From assembly GCA_005888925.1 (NCBI GenBank), contig VBCP01000559.1:1-6469 (forward strand): a stretch of DNA of 6,469 nt. Reading direction: 5' to 3'. Position 1 is the stretch's first letter; every line of letters starts with the position of its first letter. This document shows, piece by piece, positions 1 to 5,693 of this stretch. A program made the position numbers and the translations under genes. This DNA is from Betaproteobacteria bacterium. GTDB lineage: Bacteria > Pseudomonadota > Gammaproteobacteria > Burkholderiales > SG8-39. Under the pieces are notes generated by a model, which made no database searches, was not told the DNA's origin, and saw only the letters and a list, made by a program, of their open reading frames with translations.

Positions 1-843
1 ATCTGGGCCGCGGAGCAGACGCATCTCCACTGGTCGAAGAACCGCGTGAGCGCGCAGGCCACGCGCATCTCGCTCACCGACAACGACGAGGACTGGTACC
101 GCGGCCACGAGACCGAGTTGAAGCCGCTGAAGGACTACGCCGCGGTGCTGATGCGCAAGGACCCGCCCTTCGACCTCGAGTACGTCGCGACCACCTGGCT
201 GCTCTCCGCTGCCGTGCGCGAGGGCGTAAGGGTATTCAACTCGCCCGACGCCATCCGCGACCATAACGAGAAGCTCGCGATCGCCGAGTTCGGCGCCTTC
301 GTCGCGCCGACCCTCGTCACCCGCGAGCCCGCGCGCATCCAGGCGTTCATCGACGAGCAGCGCGACGTGGTGGTCAAGCGCCTCGACGTCATGGGCGGCG
401 AGAACATCTTCCGCGTGCGCCTCGACGATCCGAACCGCAACGTGATCGTGGAGATCATGGCGCAGGGCGGCGAACGCATGGTGATGGCGCAGCGCTACAT
501 CCCCGAGATCACCAAAGGGGACAACCGCGTGCTGCTGATCGACGGCCAGCCCGTGCCGCATTGCCTCGCGCGCATCCCGAAGCCGGGCGAGTCGCGCGGC
601 AATCTCGCCGCCGGCGCGCGCGGCGTGGCGCAGCCGCTTAGCGCGCGGCAGCGCGAGATCGCCGACGCCCTGGGGCCGACGCTCGCCAAGAGGGGGCTGT
701 TGCTGGTCGGCCTCGACATCATCGGCGACTGGCTCACCGAGGTGAACGTCACCAGCCCCACCTGCTTCCGCGAGATCCAGGACCAGAGCGGCTTCGACGT
801 CGCCGGGACCTTCGTCACCGCTCTCGAAGCCAGACTCCAATGA
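1..843 (+). CDS. gshB: Glutathione synthetase, 5'-truncated by the window edge
   Basis: This cytosolic ATP-grasp ligase joins gamma-glutamylcysteine and glycine, using ATP, in the last step of glutathione synthesis. The frame is open from base 1, so the N-terminal part lies upstream. The GTG at 46 is internal, because family-like sequence continues before and through it. Visible family landmarks are VLMRKDPPF (nt 148-174), NEKLAIAEF (268-294), the cysteine-bearing CLARIP, the loop GNLAAGARG (598-624), GLDIIGD (709-729) and the metal-binding end of the ATP-grasp fold, TEVNVTSPTC (736-765). The C-terminus ends where E. coli GshB roughly ends, so the 3' end is complete. Oddities are KRLDVMGG (376-399), where the family normally reads KPLDGMGG, and Ala at 616-618, where the large loop normally has Gly. 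The stop overlaps the next start as ATGA, so translation is probably coupled to the PTS genes. The family assignment is firm; full activity is uncertain because of the loop changes. Confidence 0.95.
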   Translation: MWAAEQTHLHWSKNRVSAQATRISLTDNDEDWYRGHETELKPLKDYAAVLMRKDPPFDLEYVATTWLLSAAVREGVRVFNSPDAIRDHNEKLAIAEFGAFVAPTLVTREPARIQAFIDEQRDVVVKRLDVMGGENIFRVRLDDPNRNVIVEIMAQGGERMVMAQRYIPEITKGDNRVLLIDGQPVPHCLARIPKPGESRGNLAAGARGVAQPLSARQREIADALGPTLAKRGLLLVGLDIIGDWLTEVNVTSPTCFREIQDQSGFDVAGTFVTALEARLQ

Positions 844-1244
844 TCGGCGTGCTGCTCGTCACCCACGGCGAGATCGGCACGGCACTGCTGGCGAGCGCCA
901 GCCAGATCCTCGGCGGCGCGCCGCAGCAGGTGACGACGCTCTCCGTCTGGCGACACGACGACCCGGACGACCTGGTGCTGCGCGCGCGCGAGCTGCTCGA
1001 GCAGATCGACGCCGGCGACGGCGTGCTGGCCCTCACGGACATCTTCGGCGCGACTCCCGGCAACGTGGTGTCGCGCCTGCTGGCCGACGGGCAGGTGGAG
1101 GGCGTCTCGGGCGTTTCGCTGCCGATGCTGCTGCGTGTGCTGACGAGCCGCGACGGCTCGCTCGGGGCGGCGGTGAAGCGCGCGCTATCCGGCGGCGCCG
1201 AGGGCGTGGTCCATATGAACTCCGATCGTTGTCTCGATGCGTAG
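840..1244 (+). CDS. PTS EIIA component, mannose/fructose (EIIA-Man) family
   Basis: This 134-residue cytosolic phosphocarrier takes phosphate from HPr-His-P. Its N-terminus MIGVLLVTHG places the phospho-acceptor at His9, matching His10 of E. coli ManX. Asp67 in LTDIFGATP (65-73) matches the conserved active-site Asp, and GVSLPML (91-97) is the conserved third block. It is a single-domain protein with no fused EIIB, and no EIIC/EIID permease is visible here. That favours a regulatory role over sugar transport. A similar stand-alone protein in Ralstonia/Cupriavidus has been called PtsM. The start ATG overlaps the gshB stop (ATGA, 840-843), and the 3' end overlaps ptsH by 8 nt, so the genes are probably co-transcribed and coupled. 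The C-terminal tail after EGVVHMN is short and ends in CLDA. The family call is confident; the regulatory target cannot be read from the sequence. Confidence 0.93.
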   Translation: MIGVLLVTHGEIGTALLASASQILGGAPQQVTTLSVWRHDDPDDLVLRARELLEQIDAGDGVLALTDIFGATPGNVVSRLLADGQVEGVSGVSLPMLLRVLTSRDGSLGAAVKRALSGGAEGVVHMNSDRCLDA

Positions 1245-1506
1245 CGTCGAGGCCGAGATCGTCAATCGCCTCGGGCTGCACGCGCGCGCCGCCGCCAAGC
1301 TCACGCATATCGCGAGCGGCTTTCAGAGCGAGATCTGGCTCTCGCGCAGCGGCCGGCGCGTGAACGCGAAGAGCATCATGGGCGTGATGATGCTCGCGGC
1401 GGGCAAAGGCTCGACCGTGAAGATCGAGGCCAACGGCGCGGATGCTGAGGCGGCGCTTGCCGCGCTCAAGAAGCTGATCGCCGATCGCTTCGGGGAAGGC
1501 GAGTGA
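1237..1506 (+). CDS. ptsH: Phosphocarrier protein HPr
   Basis: HPr is the small cytosolic carrier that passes phosphate from enzyme I to EIIA proteins. The 89-residue product has normal family length. The active-site block NRLGLHARAAAKL (10-22) puts the phospho-acceptor at His15 with the conserved Arg17. The second block, NAKSIMGVMMLAAGKG (43-58), has Ser46, the residue phosphorylated by HPr kinase/phosphorylase (HprK) in organisms that have it. Many betaproteobacteria encode HprK, so Ser46 may be a real regulatory site here, although hprK is not in the window. The ATG at 1237 overlaps the EIIA gene by 8 nt and gives the expected N-terminus. No strong Shine-Dalgarno is visible, which fits translational coupling. 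The stop overlaps the ptsI start as GTGA. Confidence 0.97.
   Translation: MRSVEAEIVNRLGLHARAAAKLTHIASGFQSEIWLSRSGRRVNAKSIMGVMMLAAGKGSTVKIEANGADAEAALAALKKLIADRFGEGE
1492..1499 (+). promoter_or_regulatory. Shine-Dalgarno-like site for ptsI
   Basis: The purine run GGGGAAGG at the very end of ptsH lies 3 nt before the GTG at 1503. It supports that GTG as the ptsI start, together with the GTGA overlap and an N-terminus that matches betaproteobacterial enzyme I. The spacing is rather short, so coupling to ptsH translation probably contributes. Confidence 0.55.
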
Positions 1507-3233
1507 ACTTCGTCCTGTACGGCCATGCCGTGGCCGGCGGCATCACGGTGGGCTACGCGCACCTGGTGGCGACCGCGCGGCTGGAGGTCGCGCACTACGA
1601 GCTCGCGCCTGAAGCGATCGACGCCGAGCTCGCGCGCTTCGAGCGCGCGATGCAGACCGCGCAGCAGGAGCTGCAGGATCTCAAGGCGCACATCCCGCCC
1701 GACGCGCCGAAGGAGTTCGAGGCATTCCTCGATCTGCACCGCATGATCCTCAACGACTCGGCGCTGGCGCAGGCGCCGCGCGAGCTGATCCGCAGCCGGC
1801 GCTCGAACGCCGAATGGGCGCTGGTGCAGCAGATGGAGCGCCTGGTCGAGCGCTTCGACGAGATCGACGATCCCTACCTGCGCGAGCGCAAGGCCGACGT
1901 GCAGCACGCGGTGGAGCGCGTGCTGAAGGCGCTGATGGGCGCGCAGACCATCGCCGAGCCGGCGGTGTCGGAGGAGCAGAAGCTGATCGTGGTGGCGCAC
2001 GATCTGTCGCCCGCCGACATGATCCTCTTCAAGCGCCACCGTTACGGCGGCTTCGTCACCGACGTCGGCGGCGTCACCTCGCACACCGCGATCGTCGCGC
2101 GCTCGCTCGCGATCCCGGCGATCGTCGGCCTGCACCACGCGTTCCAGACCATCAGCGAAGGCGAGCTCCTGATCGTCGACGGCGAGCGCGGGCTGCTCGT
2201 CGTCAACCCGGATCCCGTGGTGCTCGCCGAGTATCGCGAGCGCCAGGCCGAGATCAAGGCCGAGCGCCAGCGCCTGAAACGCCTGAAGAAAACCCGCGCC
2301 ACGACGCAGGACGGCACGCCGATCGAGCTCTACGCCAACATCAAGCTGCCGCAGGACACCTCCGAGGTGCTCGAGTCCGGCGCCGAGGGCGTGGGCCTGT
2401 TTCGCACCGAGTTCATGTTCCTGAACCGCAAGGACCTGCCGGGCGAGGAAGAGCAGTTCGCGGCCTATCGCGAGGTCGCGGAGGCGATGAAGGGCCGGCC
2501 GGTGATCCTGCGCACGCTGGACGTGGGCGCCGACAAGGCGATGAACGGCGGCGACGGCGCCCACACCATGCCCAACCCGGCGATGGGCCTGCGCGCCATC
2601 CGCTTCTGCCTCGCCGAGCCGCAGATGTTCCTCACGCAGCTGCGCGCGATCCTGCGCGCCTCGCACTACGGCACCGTGAGGATCCTCCTGCCGATGGTCG
2701 CCCACGCGCACGAGATCGACCAGACGCTCATCCTCATCAGCCAGGCGAAGCAGCAGCTCGAAGAGCGCGGCCAGCCCTACGACCGCGCGGTGCAGGTCGG
2801 CGGCATGATCGAGATCCCGGCGGCGGCGCTCGCGCTGCCGATCTTCATGCGGCGGCTCCAATTCCTCTCGATCGGCACCAACGATCTCATCCAGTACACG
2901 CTCGCCATCGACCGCACCGACGACGCGGTGGCGCACCTTTACGACCCGCTGCACCCCGCCGTCCTTACCCTGGTGGCGAACACGATCCAGACCGCCACCC
3001 GCGGCGGCATGCCGATCGCCGTCTGCGGCGAGATGGCCGGCGACCTGCAGCTCACGCGCCTGCTGCTCGGGCTTGGCTTGCGCAACTTCTCGATGCACCC
3101 GTCGCAGCTCCTGGCAATCAAGGAGCGCATCCTGCGCACCAACCTCAGCGAAGTGCAGGCGCTCGCGCAGCGCGTGCTGCGCAACACCGATCCGGCGAAG
3201 ACACGCGAGCTGCTCGCCAGACTCAATTCTTAG
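1503..3233 (+). CDS. ptsI: PTS enzyme I (phosphoenolpyruvate-protein phosphotransferase)
   Basis: Enzyme I autophosphorylates from PEP and donates phosphate to HPr, starting the PTS relay in the cytosol. The 576-residue product is full length (E. coli EI has 575). The N-terminal HPr-binding and swivelling phospho-His domain covers about 1-235, with the phospho-acceptor His194 in TSHTAIVARS (192-201). A charged helical linker (about 242-265) joins it to the C-terminal PEP-binding TIM barrel. Barrel residues matching known E. coli sites are Arg301 in GLFRTEF, Arg337 in LRTLDVGADK, Glu437 in MIEIPAA, Asp461 in GTNDLIQYT and the catalytic Cys508 in AVCGEMAGD. All are intact. The C-terminal FSMHPSQLL is typical of betaproteobacterial EI. 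The GTG start forms a GTGA overlap with the ptsH stop. No terminator follows: the next gene begins 14 nt after the stop, so read-through into the accessory cluster is likely. Confidence 0.97.
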   Translation: MNFVLYGHAVAGGITVGYAHLVATARLEVAHYELAPEAIDAELARFERAMQTAQQELQDLKAHIPPDAPKEFEAFLDLHRMILNDSALAQAPRELIRSRRSNAEWALVQQMERLVERFDEIDDPYLRERKADVQHAVERVLKALMGAQTIAEPAVSEEQKLIVVAHDLSPADMILFKRHRYGGFVTDVGGVTSHTAIVARSLAIPAIVGLHHAFQTISEGELLIVDGERGLLVVNPDPVVLAEYRERQAEIKAERQRLKRLKKTRATTQDGTPIELYANIKLPQDTSEVLESGAEGVGLFRTEFMFLNRKDLPGEEEQFAAYREVAEAMKGRPVILRTLDVGADKAMNGGDGAHTMPNPAMGLRAIRFCLAEPQMFLTQLRAILRASHYGTVRILLPMVAHAHEIDQTLILISQAKQQLEERGQPYDRAVQVGGMIEIPAAALALPIFMRRLQFLSIGTNDLIQYTLAIDRTDDAVAHLYDPLHPAVLTLVANTIQTATRGGMPIAVCGEMAGDLQLTRLLLGLGLRNFSMHPSQLLAIKERILRTNLSEVQALAQRVLRNTDPAKTRELLARLNS

Positions 3234-3237
3234 CAAC

Positions 3238-3244
3238 AGGAGGT
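3238..3244 (+). promoter_or_regulatory. Strong Shine-Dalgarno for the Bug/TctC gene
   Basis: AGGAGGT sits in the 14-nt gap after ptsI, 3 nt before the ATG at 3248. It fixes that start. Without it the frame is open far upstream through ptsI, with no in-frame stop back to at least 1814, and a naive call would give a false long fusion. It is the best ribosome-binding site in the window, so this gene does not seem to depend on coupling to ptsI. No promoter is recognisable in so small a gap. Confidence 0.75.
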
Positions 3245-3247
3245 CAG

Positions 3248-4143
3248 ATGAAGCTGGTTTCTCTACTGTGCGCGCTGCTCTGGAGCTCGTTCGTTCATGC
3301 GCAGGCGTACCCGTCGCGGCCGGTGAAGCTCATCGTCCCCTTCCCTGCCGGCAGCGCCACCGACCAGGTGGCGCGCGTGGTCGGCTTCGAACTGCAACAG
3401 GCGCTCGGCCAGGCGTTCGTGGTGGAGAACAAGGCCGGCGCGCAGGGCGCGATCGCCGCGGCCGAGGTGGCGAAGGCGGCGCCCGACGGCTACACCCTGA
3501 TGCTGACCACCAATACGCCGCACGCGGCGAACCCGAGCCTCTTCAAGAAGCTCAACTACGACCCGGTGAAGGACTTCACGCCGATCACGCGCTACGGCAC
3601 CACCTCGTTCATGCTCATGGTCAGGCCCGATTTCCCCGCCAAGGACCTCAAGGGCTTCATCGCCCATGCGCGCTCGCAGCCCGGCAAGCTCTCCGCCGGC
3701 TACGGCTCGGCCGGCTCGCAGGTCTCGATCGCGATGCTCAAGCAGCTCGGCAAGCTCGACATCGTCGAGGTGCCCTACAAGGGCATACCGCAGACCATCA
3801 CCGACACGATGGGCGGCTCGCTGCAGCTCACTTTCGTCGATATGGCCAACGCGCTGGCGCAGGCCAAGGGCGGCAAGCTGCGGGGCATCGCGGTCACGAA
3901 TGCGAAGCGCAGCGCGCTCGCGCCCGACATGCCCGCGATAGCCGAAGAGCTGCCGGGCTGATCGTGCAGCGGCTGCACGAGACGAACATGAAGGCGCTGG
4001 CGAAGCCCGCTGTAAAGGAAAAGTTTGCGACCGTCGGCACCGACGTCGCGCCGATGAATCCGGCCGAGCTTGCAAGATTCATCCAGGCGGAAGTCGCCCA
4101 CTGGGCGAAGCTCGTGAAGCTCGCCGGGATCCAGCCTGAATAG
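3248..4143 (+). pseudogene. Bug/TctC-family tripartite tricarboxylate transporter substrate-binding protein, broken by an internal deletion
   Basis: This family comprises periplasmic receptors that bind carboxylates and other small organic molecules, usually for a TctAB-type permease. The first part, 237 residues (3248-3958), starts with a short signal peptide (Lys2, hydrophobic 3-15, likely cleavage after VHA at 16-18 or AQA at 18-20). It continues with the hallmarks YPSRPVKLIVPFPAGSATD (21-39), APDGYTLML (78-86), VPYKGIPQTITD (175-186) and LPG (235-237), then stops at TGA 3959-3961. The rest of the protein continues in another frame from 3961: IVQRLHE through GIQPE, about 60 residues, ending at TAG 4141-4143. 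Family members have about 18 residues between LPG and this point (a block containing a W and a PAG-like turn), and these are absent. The simplest event is a loss of 3n+1 nt, about 52, so this is not a plain frameshift. As it stands the gene would give a receptor without its C-terminal segment. An assembly error is the main alternative. No TctA or TctB gene is visible. Confidence 0.9.
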
Positions 4144-5401
4144 GATTCGCATCGGGGCGGGCAGCGGCTTCCAGGGCGACCGCCTGGAGCCGGCGGTGAT
4201 CCTCGCCTCGCAAGGCAACCTCGACTATCTCGCGCTCGAATGCCTTGCCGAGCGCACCATCGCGCTCGCGCAGCTGCGCAAGCTCGCCGACCCGGCCGGC
4301 GGCTTCGACCCGCTGCTCGACGCGCGCATGCGCGCCCTGCTGCCGCTCGCGCTGCGCCACGGCTTTCGCATCGTCACCAACATGGGCGCGGCCAATCCGC
4401 TCGGCGCCGGCCGCCGCGTCATTTCACTCGCCCGCGAGCTCGGCCTGCGGCTCAAGGTGGCGGTCTTGAGCGGCGACGACGTGCTCTCGCTGCTCGAGCC
4501 TTCGATGCGCACCATCGAGGCGCTCGCGAACGGCGCGCAGGTCGTCATCACCGGACGTGTCGCCGATCCGTCGCTGTTCGTCGCACCGATCGCGCATGCC
4601 TTCGGCTGGAGGCTCGACGACTGGGAGAAGCTCGGGCGCGCGACCGCGATCGGGCATCTGCTCGAGTGCGCCGGCCAGGTCACCGGAGGCTACTTTGCCG
4701 AGCCGGGGCTCAAGGACGTGCCGAATCTCGCGCAGCTCGGTTTTCCCTGGTGCGATGTCGATGGCGAAGGTAATGGCGTGCTCGGCAAGGTCGCCGGCAC
4801 CGGCGGCGCGATCACGCTGCGCACGGCAAAAGAGCAGCTGCTCTATGAGGTCACCGACCCGGGCGGCTACATCACCCCCGATGTCGTGGCCGACTTCAGC
4901 ACCGTCTCGCTCCGCGAGACTGGGCCCGATCGCGTCGCGGTCAGCGGTGCTCGGGGGCGGGCGCGGACCCCAACGTACAAAGTGAGCGTCGGCTATCGCG
5001 CAGGATTCGTCGGCGAAGGCGAGATCTCCTATGCCGGCGCCAAGGCGGTCGAGCGCGCGCGGCTCGGCGGCGAGATCGTGCGCGAGCGGCTGCGCGACGA
5101 CGTCGCGGACCTGCGCATCGAGCTCATCGGCGTCGACAGCGCGCATCGCAGCGACTTCGGCCATCCACAGCCGCCTTACGAGGTCAGGCTCCGGGTGGCA
5201 GCGCGCACGCCGACCAAGGAGCTCGCCGAGCGGGTCGGCGCCGAGGTCGAGGCACTGTGGATCAACGGCCCGGCCGGGGGCGGCGGCGTGCGCCGCTTCG
5301 CGCAGGAGCGCATCGGCGTGGTGTCTTTGCTGCTCGAGCGCACCCGTGTGCGCCCGAAGGTGACGCTGCTCGAAGAGGACCGTGAAACGCAAGCTGCATG
5401 A
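4136..5401 (+). CDS. AtuA-family (acyclic terpene utilisation, DUF1446) protein, start uncertain and probably internally shortened
   Basis: The family is named after AtuA of the Pseudomonas citronellol/geraniol pathway, and its reaction is not established. Members of this type often lie beside Bug receptors and CoA-transferases. The first usual start is GTG 4196, but the frame before it encodes the conserved family N-terminus RIRIGAGSGFQGDR, so translation must begin upstream. Between the in-frame stop TGA at 4115-4117 and that block the only start-like codon is CTG 4136, which would overlap the Bug stop by 8 nt and give 421 residues. In that numbering, visible blocks are TNMGAANP (81-88), GDDVL (113-117), VITGRVADP (137-145), ECAGQVTGGYF (177-187), SVGYRAGFVGEGEISYAG (284-301) and NGPAGGGG (377-384). 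The stretch between GDDVL and VITGR is about 30 residues shorter than I recall for relatives, and the usual SANAYLG-like block is missing. That suggests an in-frame deletion near 4493-4515. The family call is firm; the start and functional state are not. Confidence 0.85.
   Translation: MNRIRIGAGSGFQGDRLEPAVILASQGNLDYLALECLAERTIALAQLRKLADPAGGFDPLLDARMRALLPLALRHGFRIVTNMGAANPLGAGRRVISLARELGLRLKVAVLSGDDVLSLLEPSMRTIEALANGAQVVITGRVADPSLFVAPIAHAFGWRLDDWEKLGRATAIGHLLECAGQVTGGYFAEPGLKDVPNLAQLGFPWCDVDGEGNGVLGKVAGTGGAITLRTAKEQLLYEVTDPGGYITPDVVADFSTVSLRETGPDRVAVSGARGRARTPTYKVSVGYRAGFVGEGEISYAGAKAVERARLGGEIVRERLRDDVADLRIELIGVDSAHRSDFGHPQPPYEVRLRVAARTPTKELAERVGAEVEALWINGPAGGGGVRRFAQERIGVVSLLLERTRVRPKVTLLEEDRETQAA
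5373..5379 (+). promoter_or_regulatory. Shine-Dalgarno-like site deciding the GTG start at 5382
   Basis: AAGAGGA lies 2 nt before GTG 5382, inside the end of the AtuA-family gene. It supports this GTG as the start of the small partner gene. The nearby ATG at 5398 is in another frame, and no other start preserves the KRKLHELAHARAGDKG N-terminus. Confidence 0.5.
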
Positions 5402-5693
5402 GCTCGCCCACGCCCGTGCGGGCGACAAAGGCGACACACTGACGCTCGCGCTGTTTGCGTACCGGGATGAGGACTACGTGCTGCTACGCAATCAGGTGAC
5501 CGCCGAGGCAGTGAAGCGGCACCTGGGGCACATCGTGCAGGGCGCAGTGCGCCGCTTCGAAGTGCCGAACCTGCATGCGCTGCAGTTCGTCTGCGAGCGC
5601 GCGCTCGATACCGGCGTCACCACCTCGCTCGGCCTCGATCCGCACGGCAAGACGCTCTCGTATGCGTTGCTCGAGATGCAAATAGAAACATGA
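5382..5693 (+). CDS. Small AtuA-like partner protein (AtuA ferredoxin-fold domain type)
   Basis: This small 103-residue protein resembles the C-terminal domain of long AtuA proteins. Here it is a separate gene just after the AtuA-family gene, an arrangement common in this subfamily. Key features are the N-terminal block LAHARAGDKGDT (8-19), RNQVTAE (36-42), RFEVPNLHALQFV (58-70) and the C-terminal LDPHGKTLSYALLEM (85-99). It has no signal peptide, membrane segment or cysteine-cluster motif, so 'ferredoxin-fold' describes shape and does not imply an iron-sulfur centre. It starts at GTG 5382, overlapping the upstream gene by 20 nt, and its stop overlaps the next ATG (ATGA, 5690-5693). Such tight packing suggests the two AtuA-type products are made together and probably form a complex. 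The gene looks intact and full length. Its biochemical role is unknown; assignment rests on recognised sequence pattern and position. Confidence 0.82.
   Translation: MKRKLHELAHARAGDKGDTLTLALFAYRDEDYVLLRNQVTAEAVKRHLGHIVQGAVRRFEVPNLHALQFVCERALDTGVTTSLGLDPHGKTLSYALLEMQIET

Noticed and set aside
46..48. GTG as the start of glutathione synthetase
   Set aside because: The frame is open to base 1 and the family needs about 50 more N-terminal residues, so the true start is upstream of the window.
1323..3236. A 637-codon open frame on the minus strand opposite ptsI
   Set aside because: ptsI on the plus strand is complete with all catalytic residues. The antisense product is a low-complexity Arg/Leu/Asp/His-rich sequence, as expected from mirrored GC-rich codons.
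3234..3247. Terminator or promoter between ptsI and the Bug gene
   Set aside because: The 14-nt gap has no hairpin, T-run or -35/-10 pair; it is filled by the Shine-Dalgarno.
1814..3961. A 715-codon plus-strand frame that would fuse an Arg/Ala-rich protein to the Bug receptor
   Set aside because: The upstream part is an out-of-frame shadow of ptsI. AGGAGGT at 3238, ATG 3248 and the signal peptide give the real start.
3950..3968. Programmed ribosomal frameshift in the Bug gene
   Set aside because: There is no slippery heptamer at the junction, and a block of conserved residues is missing, which frameshifting would not explain.
5398..5400. ATG as an alternative start of the small AtuA-like gene
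   Set aside because: It lies in a different frame from the conserved small protein; GTG 5382 is in frame and has a Shine-Dalgarno-like site.
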